NCBI GenBank assembly: GCA_030603385.1
Contig: JAUVXW010000029.1
Location: 1 to 61,300 of the forward strand
Direction: 5' to 3'
DNA: 61,300 bases
Origin: Promethearchaeota archaeon
GTDB lineage: Archaea; Asgardarchaeota; Lokiarchaeia; Sigyniarchaeales; SOKP01
The first letter of the stretch is position 1. Every line of letters starts with the position of its first letter. Below are positions 1 to 9,596 of the stretch, in pieces. Position numbers and translations under genes: made by a program. The notes beneath the pieces are model-generated. The model did no database searches. It was given only the letters and a program-made list of their open reading frames with translations, and had not been told where the DNA came from.

Positions 1-41
1 TAAAAATCTAAAAAAAAAAACAAAAAAGAGTAAATGAGAAC

Positions 42-3000
42 ATGGGTGTAATACTAAAAATCGCATTACGTAATATGAAAAGGCGTAAGGTTCGTTATAT
101 TCTGACTACAATTACCCTTGTAATTAGTGTTGCTTTGTTTGGGGGTGTAATGATTGTCTCTGACTCGTTTAATAAAATGTTCCTAGGTACTATTGATAAA
201 CAAATGGGTACAGCCGACATTCTCGTTAGATCTGCTAATAGTACTGATGGTTGGTTTGATCCTAACGAAATTAACAGTGAAATCGAAGATATAAAATACG
301 TTGATGATGTGGTTTATAGAATTGCTGGATTTGAAGTTCACGTTAGCGCAACTGATAGTGGAAACCAAGTTGATAATAGTACTAGAACGGGGATAAATGG
401 TATTGATCATCTAGATCCGGAAGAAAGGAAATTAGGCGGAGATCCATATATAATAGAATCAGTAGGTGATGGAGATAAAATTGAAGAACTTCTTGAATAT
501 GTTGATCCTATTAATAATGACAGCGTTTTGGTTATTTCGGAATCATTAAAAATCCAATTAGGAAAAGATTTTGAAGCAGGTGATAGTGTGTGGATTTTTC
601 CTGTCAATGGATCAGAACTTGGATACATTCATTGGGATACAGGAACATGGCTTGAATATACGGTTGTTGCAATTATACGGGATATTGGTGAAGCTCGTGA
701 TTTTGATCCAGAAAATCCATCAGATTCCTCAATGTTTTCACAAGGACCGGGAATATTTTCAAACATCAATAATACACATGAACTAGTAGATGGCGGGGAA
801 AATCATACTGGTGAGTATAATCTGGGTGTTGTTGGATGTGATAATATATACAGTGTTTCTTATGTTGCCGAAAAAATTGAAAACAATTTAGACGCTCTTA
901 ATGATGGAAGAGATTGGAGGGTTAATGACTTAAAATCAGACAGTATAGAGAGGGTAGAAACCACAATGAGCACGATGCGTACTATGTTTATGATGTTTGG
1001 GATTATTTCATTAGTACTTTCAATTATACTAATGATGAACATCTTTAACATTATTAAAAAAGAACAAGAATACGAAACAGGCATGTTCCAAGCAATAGGA
1101 GCATCAAAAACTGAAACTTTTAAGATGTTCTTAACCCAAGGAGTAGTAATGGGAGTAATTGGAGCGTCAATAGGGACCGCATTTTCCTACTTAATATCTT
1201 ATGTGATCTTTTCAGTAGCCTTACAGACTATTCAGAGCATTGCAGCTCAAATGGGAGGATTTTCAATTTCAGATTTTACGGTTGTTTTATATCCAGCAAC
1301 TCTAATAATTACATTTGTAATAGGGTTAGTTTCTTGTATTATTGCTTCGCTTTATCCTAGCTGGAAAGCAAGTCGTAAACCCATTATTGAAAATTTAAAT
1401 CCTATTGAAGAAAAGTCTAAAAGGGAGAAAAAACATATTTGGAGAAGACTTATTTTCTTTATTTTAGGAGGATTACTTATTTTATCTGGGTTTTGGCTCA
1501 TGTATTCCACTTCTGGAACAACAACCGAAGTTCAGACAGCTCCAGGTCCTCCTCAAGGAATGGTTTTGTCAATGTTTGCTCCTCTATTAGTCTTGTTTGG
1601 GATCATTTGGTTATTAGCACTTAGTATTAAACCACTTAATAAAGCCTTTGTATTCTTGTTTTCTCCATACCTTCGAAAAACAAAACTATTAACTGAAAAG
1701 AATATATTAAGACATCGAAGGAGGACGACTCTTACCTTTGCAATGATTGCAATAACAACAAGTTTTCTTATTGGGATGAGTGTTATGATGGATTCTATGA
1801 GAGCAGGAGTAAATACTACGGTTAATGACTTTATGGGTGCAGATATTCGAGCAATTGCCTTTACTCCAAGATCTTTCCAAGATGGACTTATCAACCAACC
1901 AGGAGTAGAGGATGTAATGGGAGTGAGTCATCAAAATGCTCAAATTCAAATAGATGGTGATTGGGTTGGGCATAGTTTACTTGAGAGCGTATACAATCAA
2001 ACCATAACTATAAACGTAATAGACCCTGCAAAAATTAAAAAACATATGACCAAAACCGTAATAATCTCCCCATCAACAATGACACTTAGCGAAATGATGG
2101 ATGAAATCGAAATTGGAAACAACATTATAATTGCTGAAGATTTTGCTGAAGACTATAATGTTAAAGTTGGTGAAACTATTCCCGTTAAATTTTCTCTTGG
2201 AGAACCGATTTATGCAAATCAGACGGCATATCTTGAAGGAGATGATTATAATAGACATGAATATACAGTTGTAGTAAATATGGATGTTGTGGCAATTGTA
2301 AGAAGTATTCAAGGATTTTCAACTGTAGATATCATGGGATTTCTAAGTGAAGGAAAAATTTATAATACATTTATCTCTTGGGAAACATACGAGGAAATCG
2401 CAGACGAAAACTTGCCTGGTGCAGGAACTGATTTAGTTTTTAGGCAACAAACTCAAACTGGAAATACAGATTTAGATGATATTCAACCAAATTGGTTTAA
2501 TTTTTCTACTGTTGAAACAATTATGAATAACATCAGTGGAATTGAATATTATACAACGAGAATGGACTATTACACACTCATATATGATGGATTCCCAATC
2601 CTAAACCCAGTTGTTGGTATTCATACAAATTCAATTGGGAAACTAAAATCTGATTCATATTTCGGAAATAATAGCCTCGTAAATAAAAGTGGCAATTACA
2701 CTGGAGATACAATGGAAGAACTTCTAGATACAATGGAAAAGGTATGCGTGGTTGATGAAACTTTCATAATGCTTAATCCTTCATTTAATATTGGTGATAA
2801 TATATCAATTTTTCCACAAGAATTCATATTAAAAACTATAAATGCGGGAGGTATACAATACATTACAACAGTGGATATAGATAATTCTACTTCATTTTCA
2901 GGTAGTACAGCGAATTTAACTCTTTCAGATGATGTGTACTTGTCATTTGTGAGTAAACAGGAGTGGCTTGCTTTAAATCTTACTGTGAATTTGCCACCGT

Positions 3001-4193
3001 TTAATTTATATAAAACTATTAATGTTACAATAGAAACTTCACTAAATGCTACTGTGGATTCTCTTGATTTAGAAGCCCTTAACATTTATACTAATACATT
3101 TGATAAATTAGGTCCTATTAATAACGTTACGGAAGCAAATAACACGTTTGTATTCGATTTAAACCACTATTATATTGATTCGATGAATATGCTCAAATTA
3201 AGAATAATAGGTCAAAATTCCACATACAATGGTGACTATAACTTAACTATTGATAGTTTAAAGTTTGGAGTAGCTCAATCAGTTGAATCTTTAGAAACTT
3301 TCGAGGATTGGCCAAAATTTGAAATTATTGGAATTATTGAAGATCCTACATATTTTAATACAGAAAGATACAATTGGATTAAAGATAATGAAAGGGCATA
3401 CTTTATTGGTGGAAATTCAGTGTACATAAGTTATGAAAATGCGCGAAACATTATATATCCCGATTATAGAGGATCTAACTTTTCCAATGATATGGTAACT
3501 TCAGTATTAGTTCACAGCGACCAACCAGAAAATATAGCGACTCATAATTATATTTTATTAGAAAAACTCGATGCTGAGGTAGGTGGAAACTGGACAGTCA
3601 TAGATCTTAAAAGTTTAACTCTTGAATTTAGAACTAATGTTTTTGACTGGTTTGCGTGGGTAGAAAAGGGAGTGCATGATGAGGATGCTCTAGAAGATAT
3701 TATTGCTTATATAGAAGATAGAGGTTATCTTATTATATTCGCTTTTACAAAATCTTTTGCAAGCTCCATATTTAGAACTATGATTAATTTAATAACTTTC
3801 ATAACAAATGGATTACTTATCTTTTCTATAATAATAGCAATGATTGGGCTGACGCTTCATAGCCTCCTTACAACTATGGCACGTAGAAGAGAAATAGGGA
3901 TGCTTAGGTCAATAGGATTAGACAAAAAGGGAGTAATACGATCAATATCTGGGGAAACATTAATCTTAGCTCTTCTAGGTGTCTTTACGGGTATATTTGC
4001 AGGTCTAGTTCAAGGATCTTTAATGGTGGATACAATGCCCTCAGGTGGATTCCTCACAGTTACTTGGACGATTCCATGGTTAACTATTGGTCTTTTGGTA
4101 GCAATTGTATTAATCACTGTGATTCTGAGCTCACGATATCCTGCAAAATGGGCAGCTAACTTGAATATAATAGATGCGGTGAGAACAAGATAA
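42..4193 (+). CDS. Double FtsX/MacB-type ABC transporter permease (1383 aa)
   Basis: Membrane subunit of a MacB/LolCE-like ABC system that probably exports or extracts lipids, peptides or lipoproteins at the cell surface; the substrate is unknown. Residues about 18-40 are the first membrane helix, followed by a large extracellular domain. FtsX-type helices lie near 316-338, 365-392 and 414-440, two more near 469-488 and 507-529, then a second unit starts with a helix near 562-584, has a very long ectodomain of about 660 residues, and ends in three helices near 1247-1276, 1303-1325 and 1343-1365. The cytosolic loops RREIGMLRSIG and EYETGMFQAIGA are typical FtsX coupling loops. The usual family length is 400-850 residues, so this is a duplicated, enlarged form. 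It leads an operon with the two ATPases that follow. Confidence 0.9.
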   Translation: MGVILKIALRNMKRRKVRYILTTITLVISVALFGGVMIVSDSFNKMFLGTIDKQMGTADILVRSANSTDGWFDPNEINSEIEDIKYVDDVVYRIAGFEVHVSATDSGNQVDNSTRTGINGIDHLDPEERKLGGDPYIIESVGDGDKIEELLEYVDPINNDSVLVISESLKIQLGKDFEAGDSVWIFPVNGSELGYIHWDTGTWLEYTVVAIIRDIGEARDFDPENPSDSSMFSQGPGIFSNINNTHELVDGGENHTGEYNLGVVGCDNIYSVSYVAEKIENNLDALNDGRDWRVNDLKSDSIERVETTMSTMRTMFMMFGIISLVLSIILMMNIFNIIKKEQEYETGMFQAIGASKTETFKMFLTQGVVMGVIGASIGTAFSYLISYVIFSVALQTIQSIAAQMGGFSISDFTVVLYPATLIITFVIGLVSCIIASLYPSWKASRKPIIENLNPIEEKSKREKKHIWRRLIFFILGGLLILSGFWLMYSTSGTTTEVQTAPGPPQGMVLSMFAPLLVLFGIIWLLALSIKPLNKAFVFLFSPYLRKTKLLTEKNILRHRRRTTLTFAMIAITTSFLIGMSVMMDSMRAGVNTTVNDFMGADIRAIAFTPRSFQDGLINQPGVEDVMGVSHQNAQIQIDGDWVGHSLLESVYNQTITINVIDPAKIKKHMTKTVIISPSTMTLSEMMDEIEIGNNIIIAEDFAEDYNVKVGETIPVKFSLGEPIYANQTAYLEGDDYNRHEYTVVVNMDVVAIVRSIQGFSTVDIMGFLSEGKIYNTFISWETYEEIADENLPGAGTDLVFRQQTQTGNTDLDDIQPNWFNFSTVETIMNNISGIEYYTTRMDYYTLIYDGFPILNPVVGIHTNSIGKLKSDSYFGNNSLVNKSGNYTGDTMEELLDTMEKVCVVDETFIMLNPSFNIGDNISIFPQEFILKTINAGGIQYITTVDIDNSTSFSGSTANLTLSDDVYLSFVSKQEWLALNLTVNLPPFNLYKTINVTIETSLNATVDSLDLEALNIYTNTFDKLGPINNVTEANNTFVFDLNHYYIDSMNMLKLRIIGQNSTYNGDYNLTIDSLKFGVAQSVESLETFEDWPKFEIIGIIEDPTYFNTERYNWIKDNERAYFIGGNSVYISYENARNIIYPDYRGSNFSNDMVTSVLVHSDQPENIATHNYILLEKLDAEVGGNWTVIDLKSLTLEFRTNVFDWFAWVEKGVHDEDALEDIIAYIEDRGYLIIFAFTKSFASSIFRTMINLITFITNGLLIFSIIIAMIGLTLHSLLTTMARRREIGMLRSIGLDKKGVIRSISGETLILALLGVFTGIFAGLVQGSLMVDTMPSGGFLTVTWTIPWLTIGLLVAIVLITVILSSRYPAKWAANLNIIDAVRTR

Positions 4194-4215
4194 TTTTTTT
4201 ATTTTCATTAACAAA

Positions 4216-4222
4216 AAAGGTG
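4216..4222 (+). promoter_or_regulatory. Shine-Dalgarno of ABC ATPase 1
   Basis: An aaggtga-type sequence lies 7 bases before the ATG at 4230, inside the operon. It supports that start and translation from a polycistronic message. Confidence 0.55.
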
Positions 4223-4229
4223 AAAAAAA

Positions 4230-5030
4230 ATGTCAATTGAAAAGAAAAAAGTGAGGATGAATAAACAACGAAGAGCAACGGCAAAGGCGGTTAGAGTAGA
4301 TCCTGACATAGTTCTTACTGTAAAAGATCTCACCAAAACTTACACAATAGGTAATTCCACAATCACAGCTCTAAATGAAGTTAATCTTACAATCAGAAAA
4401 GGCGAATTTATTGCTATTGTAGGTCCATCTGGTTCAGGAAAAACAACTCTAATAAATTGCCTAGGTGCTCTTGATTTTCCAGATTCAGGTAAGATTATAT
4501 ATAACGTTGATGCTGAAGGGATGGGGCTTGATATAATGCAAATGACCAATAAACAACACAAAAAGATGCGATTGAAAAAGATTGGTTTAATTTTCCAATT
4601 CTATAATCTTTTTCCAATTCTTACAGCTTACGAAAATGTAGAGCTTCCAATGGTAATTGCTAAGAAGGATACTAAATTGAGAGAAGAAAAAGTTAAAAGT
4701 CTTCTAAAAAGAATTGGACTTGAAGAACGAATGGAGCATCTACCAACACAGATGTCGGGTGGGGAACAACAAAGAGTCACAATAGCCAGAGCTTTAGTTA
4801 ACGAACCTCTTATCATTCTTGCTGATGAACCTACAGGGGAACTTGATACGGAAACGACTACAAATATTATGAAAATTTTCCTTGATTTAAAAAACGCTGG
4901 AGAGTCAATTTTAATGGTTACCCATAATGTAAGGATAGCAGAAGTAGCAGATAGGATTATCACTCTTACTGATGGAGAATTTACAGGAGAAAAAAAGGGT
5001 GGAAAATCAATTGAAGATATCTACAAATAA
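4230..5030 (+). CDS. ABC transporter ATPase, LolD/MacB type (1)
   Basis: Cytosolic ATPase that powers the FtsX permease upstream. Walker A GPSGSGKTT is at residues 65-73, the Q-loop lies in IFQFYNL near 121-127, the signature MSGGEQQR is at 175-182, Walker B with catalytic Glu (LIILADEP) at 194-201, and the H-loop in VTHN. The DEPTGELD sequence after Walker B is characteristic of the LolD/MacB subfamily. A basic N-terminal extension of about 25 residues precedes the ABC fold. It starts 36 bases after the permease stop and is followed after 19 bases by a paralogous ATPase, so the transporter probably uses a heterodimeric ATPase pair. All motifs are intact. Confidence 0.93.
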   Translation: MSIEKKKVRMNKQRRATAKAVRVDPDIVLTVKDLTKTYTIGNSTITALNEVNLTIRKGEFIAIVGPSGSGKTTLINCLGALDFPDSGKIIYNVDAEGMGLDIMQMTNKQHKKMRLKKIGLIFQFYNLFPILTAYENVELPMVIAKKDTKLREEKVKSLLKRIGLEERMEHLPTQMSGGEQQRVTIARALVNEPLIILADEPTGELDTETTTNIMKIFLDLKNAGESILMVTHNVRIAEVADRIITLTDGEFTGEKKGGKSIEDIYK

Positions 5031-5036
5031 TAAATT

Positions 5037-5041
5037 GGAGG
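5037..5041 (+). promoter_or_regulatory. Shine-Dalgarno (ggagg) of ABC ATPase 2
   Basis: A perfect ggagg lies 8 bases before the ATG at 5050, within the short gap after the first ATPase gene. It fixes the start. Confidence 0.65.
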
Positions 5042-5049
5042 CATAAAAG

Positions 5050-5814
5050 ATGAGAAAAACAAAAAAGAGTAAAGAACAGGACTCAGTATTTCAAGATGCA
5101 AAAGATTATGAATTAAACCCTGAAGCAATGATCCAAACGTTTGATTTAACAAAGATCTATAATATTACTGAAGGCATTGAAATTAAAGCTTTAAATGGTG
5201 TTAGCATAGATATTAAGAAAGGTGAATTTGTATCTGTTATGGGTCCATCCGGTTCTGGAAAAACCACACTTCTAAATATGATTGGTGCTCTCGATAATCC
5301 TACGAATGGTGCAGTGCACATCAATAGAACAAATATAGCACATATGGATGACAAACAACGTACAAATTTAAGACTTAACGAAATTGGGTTCATTTTTCAA
5401 TTTTATAATCTAGTACCAGTTCTTTCAGCTTATGAAAATGTGGAGCTTCCAATGATATTTGCGGCTAGGACTAAACAAGAAATAGAAAAAAATGTTAATA
5501 AATTTCTTGATCTTGTTGGTCTAATCGAAAAGAAAGATCATCTGCCATCTGAACTTTCAGGTGGAGAGCAACAGAGAGTTGCTATTGCCCGTGCGTTATG
5601 TAATGAACCTTCCATCTTAATTGCTGACGAACCAACAGGCGAACTTGATACAAAAATGGGTAAGGAGATAGTTAAACTATTGCGAGAACTTAATTTAGAG
5701 CTTAATCAAACGATTTTAATGGTAACACACGATCCGGCGGTTGGTATGCTCGCTGAAAGGATGCTAAAAATGCGAGACGGTAAAATTATCGAAACGATAA
5801 TCACAAAAAATTAA
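5050..5814 (+). CDS. ABC transporter ATPase, LolD/MacB type (2)
   Basis: Second ATPase of the exporter operon and a paralog of the gene before it. Walker A GPSGSGKTT is at 65-73, IFQFYN at 115-120, signature LSGGEQQR at 169-176, Walker B ILIADEPTGELD at 189-200 and the H-loop VTHD near 226. The first 25 residues are a charged extension, as in the first ATPase. Two intact but different ATPases beside one permease that holds two FtsX units suggest each half of the permease has its own dedicated ATPase. That pairing is inferred. Confidence 0.93.
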   Translation: MRKTKKSKEQDSVFQDAKDYELNPEAMIQTFDLTKIYNITEGIEIKALNGVSIDIKKGEFVSVMGPSGSGKTTLLNMIGALDNPTNGAVHINRTNIAHMDDKQRTNLRLNEIGFIFQFYNLVPVLSAYENVELPMIFAARTKQEIEKNVNKFLDLVGLIEKKDHLPSELSGGEQQRVAIARALCNEPSILIADEPTGELDTKMGKEIVKLLRELNLELNQTILMVTHDPAVGMLAERMLKMRDGKIIETIITKN

Positions 5815-5967
5815 ATCTTATTTTAAAGAACTTTAAGCACTATTTAAAAACTATATTGGTAAAGATCTCGAAATTCTTTCTATGATTTAGTTTATCTTTA
5901 AAATTTAATTACAATTGAATATTCTAATTATTTATTATATTTCTATAACTACTTAACGAGATTTAAA

Positions 5968-7215
5968 ATGCAAGAAAAAGTTATTAACGACAGTATTTTG
6001 GAAAAGATGACATTAGAAAATGTCTTCAAGATTTTTAATAATAATGTTTATCCGATGTTAAAAGATGAAGATATTCAATTTTGTGAAGATTTGGAGAATT
6101 TCTGTATAGAGCTTCATTCTAAAATTGATAAAAGTCAAGATGTTTATAGTATGTTTCCTGAACTTGGTAGACATGGATACATACAGCGTATCAATAAATA
6201 TAAAGACTTTACTCCCTATGGTATGAAGAATGAAATCCTTTTAGCAACAATAATGTCTATTTGTGATCCACCATTAGAGTTTGCTAGAATAGCAAGTGGG
6301 AATCTTTGTGGGAATCCAACATTTCGACATGGTAAATCAGAAGAAATTCTTAAGGTACAAGAAGAAATAGTGACTGGGAAAGCTGTAGGTAGTATTTGTA
6401 TTACAGAACCTGAAAGAGGCTCTGATGCTGTGAATTTAAAGACAAAATGTACAAAAGTTGATGATGGGGTTATCTTTAATGGTGAAAAAGTTTTTACGAC
6501 TAATGGTTCTAAATCGAAATATTTCGTTACTTATGGTGTTTATGATGTTGAAAGTCCAAGAGATACAATGGTTCAAGGTATGATATCGAGGGATTTCGGA
6601 GGTGTTGAAACAAAAAGATTAAAAGTTAATTCGGTTCCTCGTGCTCATATTTCTCATACCATTTTCAACGATGTGAAGGTACCGATGGAATATATTTTAG
6701 GTGATAATGGTGCAGGATATAGAAACCTTTTTGATGGTCTAATTCCAGAACGTATTGGATTAACGGGGAGTGCTCTCGGAGTTTCCTGGGGGGCTCTTAT
6801 TTATGGAATAATTTATACTAATCTTAGAAAACAATTTGGGAAACCAGTTATACGATACCAAGGAGTAGGTTATGGACTTGCCGATTTACTAGCAAAGAAT
6901 ACCGCGGCTACTTCATTAGCTTTACAAATAGCAACTACATATGATGAAAAAATAATTTTCGCTGAAAGCCCTTCTAAAGAAGCAGAAAAATGGATTGCAG
7001 CTGTTTCTTCTCAAGGAAAACACTTTGTGGGAAAACTCTCACATGAAACATGTTATGAAGTCCAACAACATATGGGTGGTATAAGTGTTACAGATAATAC
7101 TCCTGTTGATGAACTTGCGGACCAAAGTAAGGTTGAAGAAGTAATAGGCGGTGCCAGAAACATCCAACTTCTGTTAATCCAAGGGCAAATTCAAAGGTTT
7201 ATGCGATTACTATAA
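5968..7215 (+). CDS. Acyl-CoA dehydrogenase (paralog 1)
   Basis: FAD-dependent acyl-CoA dehydrogenase, the first oxidative step of beta-oxidation or of a related CoA-thioester pathway. The middle beta domain carries ITEPERGSDA, the family's flavin and substrate-binding signature. The C-terminal helical domain contains RKQFGKPVIRYQGV and the flavin-contacting stretch QQHMGGISVTDNTP near the end. At 415 residues it has normal family length. The start is ATG at 5968; a TATA-like ttattatatt lies about 32 bases upstream. It sits alone, followed by a closely related copy. The electron acceptor (ETF) is not in the window, and chain-length preference cannot be read from the sequence. Confidence 0.92.
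   Translation: MQEKVINDSILEKMTLENVFKIFNNNVYPMLKDEDIQFCEDLENFCIELHSKIDKSQDVYSMFPELGRHGYIQRINKYKDFTPYGMKNEILLATIMSICDPPLEFARIASGNLCGNPTFRHGKSEEILKVQEEIVTGKAVGSICITEPERGSDAVNLKTKCTKVDDGVIFNGEKVFTTNGSKSKYFVTYGVYDVESPRDTMVQGMISRDFGGVETKRLKVNSVPRAHISHTIFNDVKVPMEYILGDNGAGYRNLFDGLIPERIGLTGSALGVSWGALIYGIIYTNLRKQFGKPVIRYQGVGYGLADLLAKNTAATSLALQIATTYDEKIIFAESPSKEAEKWIAAVSSQGKHFVGKLSHETCYEVQQHMGGISVTDNTPVDELADQSKVEEVIGGARNIQLLLIQGQIQRFMRLL
7174..7215 (+). repeat. 42-bp segment identical to 8612-8653
   Basis: The last 42 coding bases of the first acyl-CoA dehydrogenase gene, including the stop, are identical to the last 42 of the second (8612-8653), although the rest of the two genes differs at many synonymous sites. 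It is a direct repeat created by duplication and possibly kept identical by conversion. Confidence 0.8.
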
Positions 7216-7234
7216 TTTTTTTTTATATTTTTTT
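7216..7234 (+). terminator. T-tract terminator after acyl-CoA dehydrogenase 1
   Basis: The stop codon is followed at once by nine T residues and a second run of seven, the usual form of an archaeal intrinsic terminator. Confidence 0.55.
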
Positions 7235-7358
7235 ATTTACTACTTAACTCTTAGGATCGTCTTATTTATATGTAGGAACGTTTTCCCATCTATTCAAATT
7301 TCATATTAAAACTTTAATTTGGATAAAAAATATAACCTAATTAATTCTATGTCTTTCA

Positions 7359-7371
7359 ATATAAATAATTA
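7359..7371 (+). promoter_or_regulatory. TATA-box region of acyl-CoA dehydrogenase 2
   Basis: An A/T-only tataaataattag element is centred about 29 bases before the ATG at 7394. It fits an archaeal TATA box with a leaderless or very short-leader transcript and implies separate expression of the second paralog. Confidence 0.4.
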
Positions 7372-7393
7372 GATAAGAAAATTTGGCGAAAAA

Positions 7394-8653
7394 ATGTTTC
7401 AAGAGAAAATTATAAATGATGATATCCTTGCAAAAATGTCATTGGAAAATGTCTTCAAAATTTTCAATGATAATGTTTATCCTATGCTAAATACAGAAGA
7501 ACGAGAGTATTGTGATAAACTTCAAGAATTTTGTATTGATTTAAATCCTAAAATCGATCGTTCTAAGGACGTATATGGTTTACTCCCGGAACTTGGAAAA
7601 CATGGTTATATACAACGTATTAACCCTTGGAAAGACTTTAAACCTGTTGGAATGAAAAAGGAAATATTATTAGGCACCCATCTTTCAATGCTAGATCCAC
7701 AATTAGAATTAGCACGACTAGCAAGTGGGATTTTATGTGGGAATCCAACTTTTCATTATTATGAACATGGAGGAGAATCTGATGTCGCACGTAAAATTCA
7801 GGATGAATTATTATCGGGACAAAAAATTGGTTGTATTGGAATTACTGAACCTGAAAGAGGTTCTGATGCTGTTAATATGACGACTATTTGTACAAAAACA
7901 GATGATGGCGTCATATTCAATGGAGAAAAAGTCTATACAACCAATGGTCCTAAAGCAGATTATTTCTGTTGTTATGGTGTTTATGATGAAGGGAATCCAA
8001 GAGACACAATGGTACAAGGTATTATTGCTCGTGAATTTGGTGTGAAAACTGAGCGTTTGAAAATAAATTCTGTACCACGAGTTCACATAGCACATACTAT
8101 ATTAGATAATGTTAAAGTTCCTCAAGATTATATACTTGCAGATAATGGATTAGGATACAAGAGACTTTTTGAAGGATTAGTACCCGAGAGACTTTCAATA
8201 ATGGGAAGTGGAATAGGAATTTGCTGGGCTGGTATAATTTATGGCATTATTTATACCAATTTAAGAAAACAATTCGGCAAACCTGTGATCAGATATCAAG
8301 GTGTTGGATATGGACTGGCAGATTTATTAACCAAATCAAGTGCTGCTACGGCATTAGCTCTCCAAGCTGCAACGGTATACGATGAGAAAATATTATTTGC
8401 TGATGAACCTTCAAAAGAAGCAGGGAAATGGATTGCTGCAATTTCCTCACAAGGTAAATATTATGTCGCTAAACTAACTCATGAAATATGCTATGAAGTT
8501 CAGCAACATATGGGTGGTATGAGCGTCACGGATAATACTCCACTGGATGAATTAACCGATGTAAGTAAAATAGAGGAAGTTATAGGTGGAGCAAGAAACA
8601 TTCAACTTCTATTAATCCAAGGGCAAATTCAAAGGTTTATGCGATTACTATAA
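7394..8653 (+). CDS. Acyl-CoA dehydrogenase (paralog 2)
   Basis: Second acyl-CoA dehydrogenase (419 aa), colinear with the preceding gene from the N-terminus (KIINDDILAKMSLENVFKIF) to the C-terminus (IQLLLIQGQIQRFMRLL). It carries the same flavin signature ITEPERGSDA, RKQFGKPVIRYQGV and QQHMGGMSVTDNTP. A short insertion near residue 120 (HYYEHGGES) accounts for the length difference. The 178-base gap contains its own TATA-like element, so the two need not be co-transcribed. Possible roles are different chain-length specificities or formation of a heteromer. The rest of the beta-oxidation genes lie at 19.2-21.4 kb. Confidence 0.92.
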   Translation: MFQEKIINDDILAKMSLENVFKIFNDNVYPMLNTEEREYCDKLQEFCIDLNPKIDRSKDVYGLLPELGKHGYIQRINPWKDFKPVGMKKEILLGTHLSMLDPQLELARLASGILCGNPTFHYYEHGGESDVARKIQDELLSGQKIGCIGITEPERGSDAVNMTTICTKTDDGVIFNGEKVYTTNGPKADYFCCYGVYDEGNPRDTMVQGIIAREFGVKTERLKINSVPRVHIAHTILDNVKVPQDYILADNGLGYKRLFEGLVPERLSIMGSGIGICWAGIIYGIIYTNLRKQFGKPVIRYQGVGYGLADLLTKSSAATALALQAATVYDEKILFADEPSKEAGKWIAAISSQGKYYVAKLTHEICYEVQQHMGGMSVTDNTPLDELTDVSKIEEVIGGARNIQLLLIQGQIQRFMRLL

Positions 8654-8656
8654 CCA

Positions 8657-8665
8657 TTTTTTTTT
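8657..8665 (+). terminator. T-tract terminator after acyl-CoA dehydrogenase 2
   Basis: A run of nine T residues lies three bases after the stop codon and before the convergent TauE-like gene. Confidence 0.5.
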
Positions 8666-8690
8666 ATTATTATCTTTATTTCTATTTTAT

Positions 8691-9506
8691 TTAATTAAAA
8701 AATAGGCTAAAAATTGATGTGATAATCGATTTTAAGCTAACTCCTAAAAGAAAACAAAATATAATAATTTGGAATTTTTTTACAGCTATTTTAGGGGTAA
8801 TCTGATGACCGAGTTTAGTCCCAAGGAATATAACAGGGAATGCTAAAAGAAACAAAAGTAATAATTCATATGGGAATACTCCATCTTTAATAAAATAAAA
8901 AGGGATTCTTGAAATAGATAACATGGTTCCAATAGCAGCGAAATTTTCGATAAAACGCTCTCGATAATGGCCTGTTTTTTCCAACAATGCTACATTAAGA
9001 GGTCCTGCTGCGCTAATTAAACCCGTTAATAAACCATATGAAAAACCCCCGAAAATGATGAGTGATGAAGATGAATTCATGTTGTCTTCTTTCTCATTTT
9101 CTATGATATCACTAAGACTATTGAATTTAGCATCAGAGCGATTTTTAATATATTGAATAAGTTTTAGAGAAGAATAAATTAAAACAAATATCCCAAAGAT
9201 TAATTCAATCCATTCTAATCTAATGTTTATTATTAAATAAGTTGCAAAAATTGTAGCAGGAATTCCTAATGATAAGAATCTATAAAAATAAGCTCTATCT
9301 AAAAACTCTCGATATTTAATAAAGTTGAGTAAAGCAGGAAAAGTTCCCCAGAGATTCACTAATATCACCGCATTTCTTATCCCTATGATTGGAGTTATAA
9401 TAGGAATCAACACTAATGCGTCTCCAAAACCTATAATTCCATAAACCATACTCGAGAAAAAAATTGCGATTAATGATAGATAGATGATCATTTTATAAAT
9501 TTTCAA
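8691..9506 (-). CDS. TauE/SafE-family membrane exporter
   Basis: Polytopic membrane protein of 271 residues with about eight hydrophobic helices. The N-terminal segment YGIIGFGDALVLIPIITPI is the family's Gly/Phe-rich first repeat, and a second repeat near 150-175 (SYGLLTGLISAAGPLNVALL) gives the internal symmetry expected of TauE/SafE permeases. Characterised members move sulfite, sulfoacetate or other small organosulfur anions across the cytoplasmic membrane; the substrate here is unknown. The start taken is TTG; an ATG five codons in (9491) is an equally good choice. It ends the minus-strand cluster of 8.7-13.1 kb but is separated by 90 bases from the nuclease gene before it. Confidence 0.85.
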   Translation of the reverse strand: MKIYKMIIYLSLIAIFFSSMVYGIIGFGDALVLIPIITPIIGIRNAVILVNLWGTFPALLNFIKYREFLDRAYFYRFLSLGIPATIFATYLIINIRLEWIELIFGIFVLIYSSLKLIQYIKNRSDAKFNSLSDIIENEKEDNMNSSSSLIIFGGFSYGLLTGLISAAGPLNVALLEKTGHYRERFIENFAAIGTMLSISRIPFYFIKDGVFPYELLLLFLLAFPVIFLGTKLGHQITPKIAVKKFQIIIFCFLLGVSLKSIITSIFSLFFN

Positions 9507-9596
9507 AATCTTCTTAATGTAAAATCTTTTAGATTGAGAATCAATCTAATTACAAATTAGTCAGAAAAATCAAAAATTTTTAAATTTTAATAAAAG

